Shown here piece after piece: positions 1 to 9,765 of a DNA stretch of 64,000 nt. This DNA is from Kalymmatonema hyalinum WJT4-NPBG1. Lineage in GTDB: Bacteria > Cyanobacteriota > Cyanobacteriia > Cyanobacteriales > Nostocaceae. The notes under the pieces are model-generated. The model was not told the origin of the DNA. It ran no database searches and was given only the letters and a program-made list of their open reading frames with translations. A program made the translations under genes and the position numbers. Each line of letters starts with the position of its first letter. Within the stretch, counting starts at the first letter, position 1. Where the stretch lies: positions 19,023 to 83,022 of the forward strand of contig JAHHIB010000021.1 in the NCBI GenBank assembly GCA_019359075.1, written 5' to 3'.

Positions 1-45
1 AGAGATATTGTATTCAAAATCTGTACTTTACTTATTTAAAAGCCA

Positions 46-1497
46 ATGGCTAACGTAAAACCTCTAACACGGCGTAACTTATGGTTTGAGCGATTGATGG
101 CAATTCTTGCCTCTGTGAATTTAAGCTTAGTTTTATTTGATTTAACTTATGTTCATTGGCGAGATTTTTACATACGAAATCTGCCCCAAGTAACTCAGAT
201 ATACGACCCAATTAAAGGGATTGAACCTCATCGAGAAACGGAAAATTATTTGGCAACAGTAGACGCACTTACAGAACAGGTGAGTCAAACAGGGTTGCGA
301 TCGCCTCAGGTAGAAAAGAAACTGGAGGAACTCAGCCGTCTTAGTGGTGAGATGATTGACAGTAACCCGTTTGCGGCGGCTAATAAGAGTGGTACCTTGG
401 AAAAAATCAAAAATCGGATGCGCGATCGCATAGGCGTTAAATCTTCCAAGCAAGCCTTTTCCACGTTCTGGAGCCAGGCGTATTTATCAAAACGTGGGTG
501 GAACCAAGAAATTAATTTTTTCAACCAAAGAATTCGTCCTTTCATTATCGTCAATTACTACCGAAGTATCGGAGAAAATGGGGAATTTATTGAAAAGTTT
601 TGGATAATTGACTTACCATTTGTGATTTTATTTGCTGTAGAGTTACTGGCACGTAGCTTCTATATCAAACGTCAACACCCTGGTTTTAGCTGGTCAAATG
701 CCATTTTGTGGCGTTGGTACGACCTGTTTTGGCTGCTACCATTTTGGCGACCTTTACGAGTTATACCTGTATTAATTCGCCTCGACCACGCACGTTTATT
801 AAATCTCCATCCACTACGCCAGCAAATTCATCAAGGAATTGTCGCGAATTTTGCCGAAGAAATCACAGAAATTGTCGTAGTGCGGGTCATTAACCAGGTT
901 CAGGGGTCTATTCAACGGGGCGAGCTGAAACATTGGCTGTCACAAAACGAAAACCTGCGTTCCTACATAGATATCAATAATATTAATGAAGTAGAAGCAA
1001 TTGGATCTATTTTGGTAAAAACCATTGTTTACCAAGTGCTGCCAAAAATCCAACCCGAAATAGCTGCTATTTTGCGCCACAATATCGAAAGCGCCTTGAG
1101 AGGCGCTCCCATGTATCGCAACCTGCATTCCTTACCGGGGGTGGAGGTGATGCAAACTCAGCTGAGTGAGCAACTGGCAACCCAAATCACGACTAACCTT
1201 TACGGTGCGATCGTCAGCGCAACAGAGGATCCAGTTGGAGCGAAACTTTCGAGTCAACTCTTGCAACGCTTTAGCGAAGCCTTGGGAACAGAAATGCAGA
1301 AAAAACACGTCCTCTCAGAAATTCAGAATTTACTTATTGACTTTTTAGAGGAAGTGAAGCTCAACTACGTCCAACGCCTGTCACAAGAGGATCTGTGGAA
1401 AGTTCTGGAACAAACCAAGCAGCTACGAAGACAGCCGTCAGTTCCGCCTGTACAAGACAAAAACTCTGCCGCACTGGTGCGTAGAGAAGGAAGCTGA
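46..1497 (+). CDS. Conserved membrane protein with long helical C-terminus, function unknown
   Basis: This 483-residue protein has no function I can name. An N-terminal hydrophobic segment lies at about residues 17-36. A second hydrophobic block at about 184-245 contains FVILFAVELLARSF and an arginine-spaced stretch (LRVIPVLIRL) that faintly recalls the S4 helix of ion-channel voltage sensors. From about residue 250 to 450 the protein is predicted helical and charged, probably cytoplasmic. The start is the ATG at 46; only 45 bases precede it, so the promoter cannot be judged. The gene carries GCGATCGC sites like its neighbours, so it looks native. Seen: topology. Inferred: inner-membrane location. 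A true channel role is not supported by the sequence. Confidence 0.75.
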   Translation: MANVKPLTRRNLWFERLMAILASVNLSLVLFDLTYVHWRDFYIRNLPQVTQIYDPIKGIEPHRETENYLATVDALTEQVSQTGLRSPQVEKKLEELSRLSGEMIDSNPFAAANKSGTLEKIKNRMRDRIGVKSSKQAFSTFWSQAYLSKRGWNQEINFFNQRIRPFIIVNYYRSIGENGEFIEKFWIIDLPFVILFAVELLARSFYIKRQHPGFSWSNAILWRWYDLFWLLPFWRPLRVIPVLIRLDHARLLNLHPLRQQIHQGIVANFAEEITEIVVVRVINQVQGSIQRGELKHWLSQNENLRSYIDINNINEVEAIGSILVKTIVYQVLPKIQPEIAAILRHNIESALRGAPMYRNLHSLPGVEVMQTQLSEQLATQITTNLYGAIVSATEDPVGAKLSSQLLQRFSEALGTEMQKKHVLSEIQNLLIDFLEEVKLNYVQRLSQEDLWKVLEQTKQLRRQPSVPPVQDKNSAALVRREGS

Positions 1498-1539
1498 TTG
1501 TTAGTTTAAAGGCAGTAGTAATCGTCTCCTACTTCAGCA

Positions 1540-1790
1540 GCCAGCCGCGTGTGGAAGTTCCCCCAAACCGATTGCAACAAAGACAAGAACGCTTTATAAA
1601 GACGCATCAGTGCAATCTTGGGCGAGCATTCCCCTGTTCAGTCGTATCGTGTATTCATGTCTTCTGCAAAGATGGCTTGAGTTTGGTCACAAAGCTTGAC
1701 AGGGCATTTGAGATGAAAGTCTTTGCCGCAATGGGCAATGTGATGATTTCGTCTTGTAACCATCTGCTGTTTTCTTTAGTTGTGAGACCG
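1540..1790 (-). pseudogene. Relic of an IS200/IS605-type tnpB
   Basis: Three short minus-strand reading frames in succession resemble the central part of TnpB (RuvC-like nuclease of IS200/IS605 elements). Frame one (about 1790 to 1638) reads HCGKDFHLKCPVKLCD then QAIFAEDMNT, which fits the conserved segment with the second catalytic acid (usual form VEDLN). After a stop at 1638-1640, another frame from 1629 reads MLAQDCTDAS, matching the usual GMLxKHxLDAS. A third frame from about 1593 reads KAFLSLLQSVW. At least two frameshifts and one stop make it dead. The plus-strand ORF across this place is only its shadow. The family call rests on motif resemblance. Confidence 0.55.
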
Positions 1791-1940
1791 TTCGGGTTGA
1801 GTCAGAGGCTTGTGCCGAAATTAGCTCAGTACTCAGCACTGTTTTGGGGATGAAAAAGTGTACAATAAAGAGTTACAACGTATGATTAAAAATCGGTTTT
1901 TGCTTCTCGCTCCAAAAAAAATGCGCTAAACTTAGATCAA

Positions 1941-1964
1941 AGGCGAACTTATACAAGTTCGCCT
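1941..1964. other. Inverted repeat in the rimP leader
   Basis: Ten-base arms AGGCGAACTT (1941-1950) and AAGTTCGCCT (1955-1964) form a perfect stem with a 4-nt loop. It lies about 30 bases before the terminator-like hairpin ahead of rimP and may be part of the same leader RNA. No T-run follows it directly. Confidence 0.45.
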
Positions 1965-1996
1965 GTAGACTTCTTGGAAGATATCCCTATCGCAGG

Positions 1997-2021
1997 AAGT
2001 GGGTAATAGCCCACTTTTTTT
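1997..2021 (+). terminator. Attenuator-like hairpin directly upstream of rimP
   Basis: AAGTGGG (1997-2003) pairs with CCCACTT (2010-2016) around a 6-nt loop and runs into a T tract that ends at 2021, only 15 bases before the rimP ATG. A GTGGG...CCCAC hairpin followed by T residues ahead of rimP is a recurring leader arrangement in other bacteria (the rimP-leader type). Its position inside the leader, not between genes, suggests premature termination that controls the rimP-nusA-ylxR-infB operon. NusA itself would be the obvious regulator, but that is inference. Confidence 0.65.
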
Positions 2022-2035
2022 GTTGGAATAGCCGC

Positions 2036-2497
2036 ATGACTCACCCTCTCGTACCACAAATTATTGAATTGGCGACCCCAGTGGCAGAAGAACTGGGATT
2101 AGAAGTAGTTGGCGTGGTTTTTCACACGAACCAACGTCCGCCAATTTTACGGGTAGATATTCGCAATCCTCAACAGGACACTGGGTTGGATGACTGCGAG
2201 AGAATGAGCCGTGCTTTAGAAGCTACCTTAGATACGACGGAAATTATTCCAGATGCTTATGTGTTGGAAGTGTCCAGTCCTGGTATTTCGCGACAACTGA
2301 CAACCGACCGAGAGTTTATTTCCTTCAAGGGATTTTCTGTGATTGTCCAGACTTCGCCACCCTACGAAGGACAGCAAGAGTGGAATGGTCAGTTGATTCG
2401 CCGGGATGAGACAGCAGTTTATTTAAACCAAAAAGGTCGTGTCGTCCAAATTCCTCGCTCCTTGATTACCAGGGTGCAGCTGGATGAGCGGCGATAA
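2036..2497 (+). CDS. rimP: Ribosome maturation factor RimP
   Basis: RimP is a cytoplasmic assembly factor that binds the 30S subunit during maturation of the 16S rRNA 3' domain. The 153-residue length is normal. The N-terminal alpha/beta domain (about 5-85) shows [11 protein letters not shown], the [11 protein letters not shown] helix and the signature [14 protein letters not shown]. The C-terminal SH3-like barrel (about 88-150) ends in [11 protein letters not shown]. It is the first gene of rimP-nusA-ylxR-infB, the arrangement found widely in bacteria. The ATG at 2036 follows a hairpin with a T tract, and no strong Shine-Dalgarno sequence lies in between. A 7-bp tandem repeat lies between this gene and nusA. 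Confidence 0.95.
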   Translation: MTHPLVPQIIELATPVAEELGLEVVGVVFHTNQRPPILRVDIRNPQQDTGLDDCERMSRALEATLDTTEIIPDAYVLEVSSPGISRQLTTDREFISFKGFSVIVQTSPPYEGQQEWNGQLIRRDETAVYLNQKGRVVQIPRSLITRVQLDERR

Positions 2498-2603
2498 AAG
2501 AGCTATCAGCTACTAACTATTAGCTTTTTGTTCTTTGTCATTTGTCCTACCCTACGGGAAACCACCCTGCGGGCGTCTATGTCATTTGTCCTTTATGGTT
2601 CCT

Positions 2604-2631
2604 AATGACCCATGACTCATGACTCATGACT
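2604..2631. repeat. Heptamer tandem repeat between rimP and nusA
   Basis: About four copies of a 7-base unit of the form ATGACTC occur in a row. Similar heptamers are scattered through the window, which fits the short tandemly repeated repetitive (STRR) sequences of filamentous cyanobacteria. It lies inside an operon, so it is presumably transcribed. Confidence 0.75.
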
Positions 2632-2691
2632 GCTAATAGCTAAAAGCTAAAAGCTGATCATATTTTGCATAGCGCTATAAGGAGATTGCTT

Positions 2692-3978
2692 ATGTCAATG
2701 GTTACTCTACCCGGATTAAAAGATTTAATTGAAAATATAAGTCGTGAGCGTAATTTACCTCGTATTGCAGTTCAATCAGCTATAAGAGAAGCACTACTTA
2801 AAGGTTACGAACGTTATCGTCGTGCCCAAAACTTGGAACGAAAACAGTTCGATGAAGATTACTTTGAGAATTTTGATGTCCAACTAGACGTTGATGATGA
2901 AGGCTTTCGCGTTGTTGCTACCAAAACTATAGTTGAGGAAGTTACGAACTCTGACCATGAAATTGCTCTGCAACAAGTTCAGGATATGGGAGGAGACGAA
3001 GCCCAATTAGGACAGGAAGTTGTATTGGATGTCACCCCGGATCAAGGCGAATTTGGTCGGATGGCGGCAATGCAAACCAAGCAAGTCTTGGCGCAAAAAC
3101 TGCGGGATCAACAGCGCCAGATGGTGCAAGAAGAGTTCCAGGACTTAGAAGGAACGGTTTTACAAGCAAGAGTTTTGCGATTTGAAAGACAATCGGTGAT
3201 TATGGCGGTCAGCAGTAGCTTTGGTCAGCCGGAAGTGGAAGCCGAATTGCCCAAGCGCGAACAATTGCCTAATGATAATTATCGGGCAAATGCTACCTTT
3301 AAGGTTTATCTCAAAAAAGTTTCTCAAGGTCAGCAACGGGGACCGCAGTTATTGGTATCTCGAGCCGATGCTGGTTTGGTGGTTTATTTGTTTGCTAACG
3401 AAGTGCCAGAAATTGAGGATGAAGTCGTGCGGATTGTGGCTGTTGCCCGAGAGGCAAATCCCCCTTCCCGTCATGTCGGACCTCGGACTAAAATTGCTGT
3501 AGACACTCTTGATCGCGATGTAGATCCAGTAGGTGCTTGTATTGGAGCACGGGGATCACGGATTCAAGTGGTAGTCAACGAATTGCGCGGCGAAAAAATA
3601 GATGTGATTCGCTGGTCTCCAGACCCTGCGACCTACATTGCCAATGCCCTCAGCCCCGCACGGGTAGATGAGGTTCGGCTCATGGATCCCGAAACCAGAC
3701 AAACTCACGTACTGGTAGCAGAAGACCAATTGAGTCTGGCGATCGGTAAAGAAGGACAAAATGTCCGTTTAGCCGCTCGCCTGACAGGTTGGAAAATTGA
3801 TATCAAAGATAAAGCTAAGTATGATTACGCAGGAGAAGATACTAAGTTTGCAGCAGCAAGAGCAAAATATACACTAGAAGTAGATGACTCAGACGAAGAG
3901 GAATTCGATGATGAAAATCAAGAAGAATTGTTCGAGGAAGAAATTTTTGAAGACAATAATAATGACGACCAAGAATAA
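2692..3978 (+). CDS. nusA: Transcription elongation/termination factor NusA
   Basis: NusA binds RNA polymerase and nascent RNA and modulates pausing, termination and antitermination. The start chosen is the ATG at 2692 because AAGGAG lies seven bases before it; an in-frame start at 2665 lacks such a site. The protein is 428 residues: the RNAP-binding N-terminal domain (about 1-125), an S1 domain (about 130-200) and two KH domains (about 225-370) with [21 protein letters not shown] and [18 protein letters not shown]. The acidic repeats of E. coli NusA are missing. Instead the protein ends in a low-complexity acidic tail ([15 protein letters not shown]). It is the second gene of the rimP-infB operon. 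Confidence 0.96.
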   Translation: MSMVTLPGLKDLIENISRERNLPRIAVQSAIREALLKGYERYRRAQNLERKQFDEDYFENFDVQLDVDDEGFRVVATKTIVEEVTNSDHEIALQQVQDMGGDEAQLGQEVVLDVTPDQGEFGRMAAMQTKQVLAQKLRDQQRQMVQEEFQDLEGTVLQARVLRFERQSVIMAVSSSFGQPEVEAELPKREQLPNDNYRANATFKVYLKKVSQGQQRGPQLLVSRADAGLVVYLFANEVPEIEDEVVRIVAVAREANPPSRHVGPRTKIAVDTLDRDVDPVGACIGARGSRIQVVVNELRGEKIDVIRWSPDPATYIANALSPARVDEVRLMDPETRQTHVLVAEDQLSLAIGKEGQNVRLAARLTGWKIDIKDKAKYDYAGEDTKFAAARAKYTLEVDDSDEEEFDDENQEELFEEEIFEDNNNDDQE

Positions 3979-4108
3979 AGCGATCAGCACTTCCCCAGTC
4001 CTCAATTTTGAGTCAGGAGGAACTTTTAGGAGGAGTGTTGCTTGCGTAGAGTCATTTCAAGCGACTCAAAAGTAGCACTTAAGGCTCGCTTATCAAGACG
4101 ACTCAGTT

Positions 4109-4378
4109 ATGAAACCAAATTATCGGCGTTGTATGAGCTGCCGACAAGTAGGATTAAAACAAGAGTTCTGGCGAATTGTCCGCGTGTTTCCTTCAGGACA
4201 GGTACAATTAGATCAGGGCATGGGGCGTTCTGCCTATATTTGTCCGCAACAGAGTTGTCTAGTGGCGGCTCAAAAAAAAAATAAACTAGGGCGATCGCTA
4301 CGTGCATCAGTGCCAGAAGCACTGTACCACATATTGTGGCAGCGCCTATCCCAAAGCAATAACCAAAAACAAACTTAA
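4109..4378 (+). CDS. ylxR: YlxR family RNA-binding protein (DUF448)
   Basis: This basic 89-residue protein belongs to the YlxR family, nearly always found between nusA and infB. The family hallmarks are here: RRCMSCRQ near the N-terminus, then FWRIVRVFPSGQVQLDQG and GRSAYICPQQSCL, followed by KKNKLGRSLR. The family binds RNA and has been reported to act in regulation, but the exact role in cyanobacteria is not fixed. The ATG at 4109 gives the standard N-terminus; the gap to nusA is 130 bases. Other ORFs here in other frames are shadows. Confidence 0.9.
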   Translation: MKPNYRRCMSCRQVGLKQEFWRIVRVFPSGQVQLDQGMGRSAYICPQQSCLVAAQKKNKLGRSLRASVPEALYHILWQRLSQSNNQKQT

Positions 4379-4814
4379 TTAAAATAAAACTACCTTGATG
4401 CGGTAATTTCCAGAGAAATTGTCCTGAGCGCCGAACAACTCGTGCTATGAACAAACCCTCTTTTATCGCTCATGTAGTGCCAAAATAGTAAAAGGGTGTC
4501 GTTAGCATTGCTCTTGGTTATCCAAAGGGGCGAAGCAAGACTCCTAAGAAGTTTTACTTGATTGTGTCGTGGAAGACTCAGAATCAGCAAAACAACACCG
4601 TACAGGATGGCAACCTGGTAGCGCTCAAGCGCAGTTCGGCGTCAACCACCTTTGTTGGTGGGGATGCCAGCAGTAACCCGAAACATCTCTCTTTCCTGAA
4701 TGGAGGCACACCGGCATTCATCAGAAACGGCAACCTAACACAGTAATCGAAGGATGGAGATGTCGCCAACCAGGCAACCATCCGTTAAAACTGTAAATTA
4801 AAGGGGAAGAGTGG
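4379..4814. other. Non-coding gap upstream of infB
   Basis: No convincing gene is seen in these 436 bases. Both strands are open for about 60 codons between about 4558 and 4781, but neither product resembles a known family and neither has a good ribosome-binding site. The segment is rich in GC compared with other gaps, so a structured leader for infB is possible. A likely ribosome-binding site AAGGGGAAGAG lies at about 4801-4811 ahead of the infB ATG. Confidence 0.4.
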
Positions 4815-7800
4815 ATGAACAACGGCAAAGTTAGAATTTACGAATTATCAAAGGAATTGAATTTGGATAACAAAGAGCTATTAGCAATTTGCGACCAGCT
4901 CAATATTGCGGTCAAAAGTCATAGCAGCACGATTACAGAATCCGAGGCAGAACGCATTCGGAGTCAAGCAGAAAAACTTGCGGCGACAACCGTGACGTCG
5001 CAAAGGGATAATGGCGCAAACAGCCATAGACCAAATTCATCACAAGATGGTGGACGTAACCGACCAACTGCACCTAATAAACAACAAATTTTGGAGATTC
5101 GCAAACCTAAAGTTTTGAAAAACCCCATCTCTAACGCCCCAGAGGCGTCGGTTGCTACCAATATACAAGCTGCTTCTGAAGTTAATCCTCCTTCACCCCC
5201 TAATCCCTTCGCTACCCCAGTCTCACCAATGAAGCCGACGGCACCAATTCGACCTGTACCCCGGAATCAGTCTGAGACCACACCTCAAGAAAGTGCTGTG
5301 ACAGACGCGGATGCGGCGGATAAAGACAAAGCACCCAATACAAATCAGCCGGTTGAAAAAGTCGCAGCGGAAAAACCAGAAAAAGTAGCAGTCCCAAAAC
5401 CAAAAGCGGAAAGACCCCCAAAACCGCAACTGTCTGCCCCGCCGACAAGACCTGCTGGTGTGGACGATACGAACCCTCCAGCAGATGATCCCCAACCGAC
5501 CGCCGTCAGCGAAAAACCGGTTCTCAAACGCGATCGCGACCAACCTAAGCAGCAAAAGGTCAACAAACCAACAACAGGGGAAACCGCACAGACTGCTCCA
5601 TCGGCAAAACCTGAAAAACCTGTGCGTTCTACTTCATCATCCCCAGCTAGACCTGAGCCAAGGGGAAATAGACCCTCTGCACCTGCAATAGTAGGAGAAT
5701 CACAACGACCCGCAAGACCAGTAGTACGTTCTGGTGAGCCCGTAGCTGCGGGTGCATCGCTGATTGCGACTCCTCCAAAACCGATGCGCGTCCTCTCACC
5801 GACCAAACCGCAGGTAGGGCAAGAGGAGGAAGACGATGATACAGCAACGACGACAACGACTGATGAAGTCCTTGAACTCAAGCGCCCAACACCGCCACGT
5901 CAAATTAATAAAGGCGGTAAGAAGTGGCAAGAAGAAGAAATAGATGAAATTAAAGAGTCAGCTAAGGCTAAGGTAGCCGCTAAAGGCAAACGTCTCAAGC
6001 CGATAGTTGATGAGTTTGAGGACGAAGATTTACTAGAAGAAGAGGGACTGGACATACCAGCCACGATCCAAGTCAGCCTCTCGATCGCCCGTCCGCCCAA
6101 ACCCAAGGCTGCCAAGCTAACACAACCTGTAGCAGCCACAACTGTCGCGCCAGTTGCTAAAGGTAAAGGTAAAAAGCCAGCTTCCTCTCGCGAGCAAAAC
6201 CAAAACCGTCGCCGCGAAACGGAACAAAAGCCCGAGCACCCAGAATTACTGGAAGTCACAGGTCCGATGACAGTGCAAGAGCTGGCTGAAGCCTTGGCGA
6301 TGGCGGACACAGAAATTGTGAAAATCCTGTTCCTCAAAGGTATGGCGGTGAGTATCACCCAAAATTTGGATATTCCCACAATTACCTTGGTCGCAAACGA
6401 GTTGGAAATACCAGTCGAAACCGTCGAACGAGAAGCAGAAGCCCGCAAAGTCACCGAAATGATAGACGTGGCAGACCTGGAATACCTCCATCGCCGTCCG
6501 CCAGTTGTGACAATTATGGGTCACGTAGACCACGGAAAAACGACGCTGCTTGACTCGATTCGCAAAACAAAGGTGGCATCTGGCGAAGCAGGTGGTATTA
6601 CTCAGCACATCGGAGCTTACCACGTAGATGTGGAACACGATGGCAACGTTCAACAAGTAGTATTCTTGGATACCCCTGGTCACGAAGCGTTTACAGCTAT
6701 GCGGGCGCGAGGAGCGCGAGTCACCGACATCGCTATTCTGGTTGTCGCTGCCGATGATGGCGTCCGTCCTCAGACCATTGAAGCGATTAGCCACGCCAAA
6801 GCGGCTGAAGTTCCCATCATCGTTGCCATCAATAAAGTTGACAAACCAGAAGCACAGCCTGAGCGTGTGAAGCAAGAATTAACGGAATACGCTCTGGTGC
6901 CAGAAGAGTGGGGCGGCGATACCATTATGGTTCCCGTCAGCGCCATTAAGGGTGAAAACCTGGATACACTCCTAGAGATGATTCTCTTGGTAGCAGAAAT
7001 AGGAGAACTCTCTGCCAACCCAGACCGACTTGCGAAAGGAACCGTGATTGAAGCTCACCTGGATAAGGCAAAGGGACCAGTTGCGACCCTGCTGATTCAG
7101 AACGGTAGCCTACACGTTGGTGATTTGTTGGTAGCTGGCTCAGCCTTCGGTAAAGTCCGCGCAATGGTGGATGACAGAGGTAGAAGAGTCGAAGCGGCTA
7201 CTCCCTCATTCGCTGTTGAGGTGTTGGGCTTAAGTGATGTACCAGCAGCAGGCGATGAATTCGAGGTCTTCAGCAACGAAAAACAAGCACGGTCAATTGC
7301 TTCTGATCGCGCCGATAAACAGCGTCAATCCCGCCTCATGCAGGGACGCATTACCTTGACAAGTATCTCGGCTCAAGCTCAAGAAGGCGAGTTGAAAGAA
7401 CTCAACCTGATCTTGAAAGGAGACGTACAAGGTTCAGTAGAAGCGATTGTGGGATCGCTACGGCAAATACCCCAAAACGAGGTACAAATCCGCTTGTTGA
7501 TGGCAACTGCTGGTGAAATTACCCAAACGGATATCGACTTAGCGGCAGCCAGTGGAGCGGTCATCGTTGGCTTCAATACCACTTACGCTAGTGGCGCAAG
7601 ACAAGCCGCCGATGAAGCTGGTGTAGATGTGCGGGAATACAACATCATCTACAAACTTATAGAAGATATCCAAGGAGCCTTGGAAGGTCTATTGGAGCCA
7701 GAGTTGGCGGAAGAACACTTGGGTCAAGCCGAAGTCCGTGCGGTCTTCCCAGTTGGTCGTGGTTCCGTTGCCGGTTGTTACGTGCAGTCTGGCAAACTCA

Positions 7801-8033
7801 CCCGCAACTGCAAAGTGCGAGTGCGTCGTAACAATAAGGTGATCTATGAAGGCGTCCTTGACTCGCTCAAGCGAATGAAAGAAGACGTCCGCGAAGTTAA
7901 TGCAGGTTACGAATGCGGTATCGGCATTGACAAATACAATGAATGGGCTGAAGGTGACATCATCGAAGGCTTCCAGATGGTAACCAAGCGCCGTACTCTC
8001 TTATCTACTAGACAGGGAGTCAATGAAAGGTGA
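4815..8033 (+). CDS. infB: Translation initiation factor IF-2
   Basis: IF-2 is the GTPase that brings fMet-tRNA to the 30S subunit and promotes subunit joining. At 1072 residues it has the long cyanobacterial form. An IF2_N domain occupies about 4-55. A low-complexity linker rich in Pro, Lys, Ala and Glu spans about 75-470, and a second IF2_N-like segment about 475-530. The G domain begins near 565 with GHVDHGKTT (G1, about 569-577), followed by DTPGHEAF (G3) and NKVD (G4). Domains II-IV follow. The start is the ATG at 4815 with AAGGGGAAGAG upstream. The stop codon lies inside a 7-bp tandem repeat. The linker explains the long antisense ORFs, which are shadows. Confidence 0.97.
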   Translation: MNNGKVRIYELSKELNLDNKELLAICDQLNIAVKSHSSTITESEAERIRSQAEKLAATTVTSQRDNGANSHRPNSSQDGGRNRPTAPNKQQILEIRKPKVLKNPISNAPEASVATNIQAASEVNPPSPPNPFATPVSPMKPTAPIRPVPRNQSETTPQESAVTDADAADKDKAPNTNQPVEKVAAEKPEKVAVPKPKAERPPKPQLSAPPTRPAGVDDTNPPADDPQPTAVSEKPVLKRDRDQPKQQKVNKPTTGETAQTAPSAKPEKPVRSTSSSPARPEPRGNRPSAPAIVGESQRPARPVVRSGEPVAAGASLIATPPKPMRVLSPTKPQVGQEEEDDDTATTTTTDEVLELKRPTPPRQINKGGKKWQEEEIDEIKESAKAKVAAKGKRLKPIVDEFEDEDLLEEEGLDIPATIQVSLSIARPPKPKAAKLTQPVAATTVAPVAKGKGKKPASSREQNQNRRRETEQKPEHPELLEVTGPMTVQELAEALAMADTEIVKILFLKGMAVSITQNLDIPTITLVANELEIPVETVEREAEARKVTEMIDVADLEYLHRRPPVVTIMGHVDHGKTTLLDSIRKTKVASGEAGGITQHIGAYHVDVEHDGNVQQVVFLDTPGHEAFTAMRARGARVTDIAILVVAADDGVRPQTIEAISHAKAAEVPIIVAINKVDKPEAQPERVKQELTEYALVPEEWGGDTIMVPVSAIKGENLDTLLEMILLVAEIGELSANPDRLAKGTVIEAHLDKAKGPVATLLIQNGSLHVGDLLVAGSAFGKVRAMVDDRGRRVEAATPSFAVEVLGLSDVPAAGDEFEVFSNEKQARSIASDRADKQRQSRLMQGRITLTSISAQAQEGELKELNLILKGDVQGSVEAIVGSLRQIPQNEVQIRLLMATAGEITQTDIDLAAASGAVIVGFNTTYASGARQAADEAGVDVREYNIIYKLIEDIQGALEGLLEPELAEEHLGQAEVRAVFPVGRGSVAGCYVQSGKLTRNCKVRVRRNNKVIYEGVLDSLKRMKEDVREVNAGYECGIGIDKYNEWAEGDIIEGFQMVTKRRTLLSTRQGVNER

Positions 8034-8069
8034 TAGGTGACAGGTGATAGGTGACAGGTGACAGGTGAT
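8028..8069. repeat. Heptamer tandem repeat overlapping the infB stop codon
   Basis: Six consecutive 7-base units alternate between AGGTGAT and AGGTGAC. The first unit contains the TGA stop codon of infB (8031-8033), so the array begins inside the last codons of the gene and continues downstream. No recognisable rho-independent terminator was seen between infB and the array. Confidence 0.85.
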
Positions 8070-8570
8070 AGATAAGTTTTACTTCCCTGCACTCTGTCCC
8101 CCTCCTAATACCCTGTACCCCCTTTCCTGTTGGCGCTACCTTATGCAAATATTTGCTGTTGCGTTCGTTGGTTTAAAAAAATCTGATTAATAAACAAACA
8201 GTAAAAAATTCTTTGTTTAGGCAATAAAAATTAAAAATGCGTGCTGCTCATATGGCAGCAGTATAAAGACCTCAACTGTGCTGGGATCAAGAGCAAGCTT
8301 AATTATTACTCATAAGTCTTGTTTCGTTGATTCCCTAGGAGCTAAATTTAGCCTAACTTTTAGCTGATTGAAGCTTTTTTGCTACAATTTATCTATATAT
8401 ATATGCGAAATTTCCGTGAGTAGGCGCAAATTTTAGTGACTAATGAGACAGAATTTGCTGCGATAGAAGTATTACCCTGGAAAAATAAGTAGGATTTTAA
8501 GCTCAAAGAGGAGCGGCTTCTTTAAAGTTTGCTTTATATATTGACATTTGAAACTGAGGAACAAGGAACT
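8070..8570. other. Non-coding gap between infB and the small gene at 8571
   Basis: About 500 bases hold no gene that I can support. It contains a short AT dinucleotide run near 8391-8404 (tatctatatatatatgcg) and a weak imperfect inverted repeat around AGCTAAATTTAGC (8340-8352). A promoter for the following gene is likely here, but no confident -35/-10 pair can be named. Confidence 0.4.
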
Positions 8571-8768
8571 ATGGCTGGAATTAAAGTTTCTAGCGGTGAC
8601 CCATTTACTGGTAATACTGAAAATTGGAATAGTTTAAAGTGCGCGATCGCAGCTACTTCCGGTTTCCAGCGCTGGCTATTAGAACGCGATGCTCAATTTC
8701 AGAAGCTTCGCCTTGAGGAACAGGTACAGCGGTATTTGCGGGAAACATTAGAAACATTAGCATACTAG
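8571..8768 (+). CDS. Small conserved cyanobacterial protein, function unknown
   Basis: The protein is 65 residues if translation starts at the ATG at 8571, which follows AAGGA by a usable distance; an in-frame start at 8529 has no ribosome-binding site and adds unrelated residues. The sequence contains ATSGFQRWLLERDAQFQ and ends in a charged helix (LRLEEQVQRYLRETLETL). There is no signal peptide or membrane segment, so it is probably cytoplasmic. It resembles the many short proteins restricted to cyanobacteria; I cannot name its family. A HIP1 site lies inside it. An inverted repeat just after the stop may serve as a shared terminator with the convergent gene. Confidence 0.7.
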   Translation: MAGIKVSSGDPFTGNTENWNSLKCAIAATSGFQRWLLERDAQFQKLRLEEQVQRYLRETLETLAY

Positions 8769-8769
8769 C

Positions 8770-8812
8770 TATTAGTCAGGACAAAAGACAAATAACTTAA
8801 GTAAGACTAATA
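8770..8812. terminator. Possible bidirectional terminator between convergent genes
   Basis: TATTAGTC (8770-8777) pairs with GACTAATA (8805-8812) across a 27-nt loop, immediately between the stop codons of the 8571 gene and the minus-strand DUF1400 gene. The arms resemble the heptamer repeat units seen elsewhere. The stem is short and the loop is long, so the call is tentative. Confidence 0.35.
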
Positions 8813-8813
8813 A

Positions 8814-9350
8814 CTAAAAACCAAGCAAATCTTGTAAGTTCCCTTGTAAGCGAGCCAGCTGGCGATAGGCACTTTCCAAACGTTCCCCGTCAACTTCAAC
8901 TGCTGAAGTAGGGTAATTTTGCATAATTTCTATGAGTGTCATTTGCTTATCAACGTTAGCAGAAAGTACCAACGCGGAGCGTAAAGCTTGTCGGTTTGCT
9001 TTCTGGGAAGGTGTGTGAATCACTTGACTAAGTTGGTCTAGAATAGCGTTACCAACTGGGCTGTTGAGTACCCTGTCTAAAATCACAGGATCTACCTTCA
9101 CTGGTTGCGACAAATACTTCCGAATGAGTTTAGGATCTTGCCGTGCTAAAGCTAAATTGACTTGCAACGACCTTGAGAGTTTGCCAGTTTCAGCAAAAGT
9201 AGATAATTCCTCTACAGAAAGTGATTCGCGAAAGATGCGGTACTTAAGTACCACTCGTTCAGCGGCTTTGACAGGAACACTAGAGAGTAGAAGACAGATA
9301 CTAATTACTAAAAATAACGCGCGACGTAGTGACAACAATCGATAGCGCAT
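8814..9350 (-). CDS. DUF1400-domain exported protein
   Basis: The 178-residue protein begins with a clear signal peptide (MRYRLLSLRRALFLVISICLLL, cleavage near VKA-AE). It continues with ERVVLKYRIFRESLSVEELSTFAETG, the hallmark of DUF1400, an N-terminal module usually fused to alpha/beta hydrolases in cyanobacteria. Here the module stands alone with no hydrolase catalytic motif, so the protein is not expected to be an enzyme. The ATG at 9350 is chosen because it starts the signal peptide; in-frame starts at 9392 and 9437 are possible but would bury it. Location is probably periplasmic. The function of DUF1400 is not known. Confidence 0.75.
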   Translation of the reverse strand: MRYRLLSLRRALFLVISICLLLSSVPVKAAERVVLKYRIFRESLSVEELSTFAETGKLSRSLQVNLALARQDPKLIRKYLSQPVKVDPVILDRVLNSPVGNAILDQLSQVIHTPSQKANRQALRSALVLSANVDKQMTLIEIMQNYPTSAVEVDGERLESAYRQLARLQGNLQDLLGF

Positions 9351-9434
9351 TACGTTAACTTCGGTGAAAGTTCTCTTTTCTTTAGACGACATTCCACTGC
9401 AATTAGTTGCAGCTTTACCCATATATAAGTTCCA

Positions 9435-9465
9435 CAAACCCAGTTTCTTAAAGAAACTGGGTTTG
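9435..9465. repeat. 31-bp near-perfect palindrome with TTCTT-A-AAGAA core
   Basis: Fifteen-base arms CAAACCCAGTTTCTT and AAGAAACTGGGTTTG flank a single central A and are followed by a T run on the plus strand. No plus-strand gene ends nearby, so it is unlikely to be a simple terminator. It shares its size and core with the palindrome at 25741-25771. I read both as copies of a mobile or repeated palindrome family. Confidence 0.7.
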
Positions 9466-9765
9466 TTTTTCAGTTGTGTACGGATGAGGGGTGTTGAGTG
9501 TAGAAGAAAGGGTTGAGGGTACGGGATATTGGGTTAGGTAAGCATCAAATATCCCTATCCTGCGATTCGCCTACACGCTACACCCTCAAACCCATGTTGA
9601 TATGCAAACTAAATGTGAATGAGTGTAACAAATTATATTCTTTACATAGGGAACTCAGCTGCCAAAGTGCTGGTCTTCGGCTATAGTTTGCATGAGTTTT
9701 ACAGCAATGCCTGCTGTTATTGACACCTTATTCAATTAACACTATTTCAGCACATCACAGATAAG
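9466..9765. other. Intergenic region between divergent genes
   Basis: These 300 bases lie between the divergent DUF1400 and SLH genes, so they should hold promoters for both. No operator or confident promoter can be named. Confidence 0.35.

Noticed and set aside
1551..1853. 100-codon plus-strand ORF upstream of rimP
   Set aside because: It is antisense to a recognisable tnpB relic and has no ribosome-binding site or known family.
5345..5881. 178-codon minus-strand ORF inside infB
   Set aside because: It mirrors the Pro/Lys-rich linker of IF-2; its Ser/Gly-rich product is an artefact of codon bias.
6246..6875. 209-codon minus-strand ORF inside infB
   Set aside because: Antisense of the conserved G domain; no protein-like motif.
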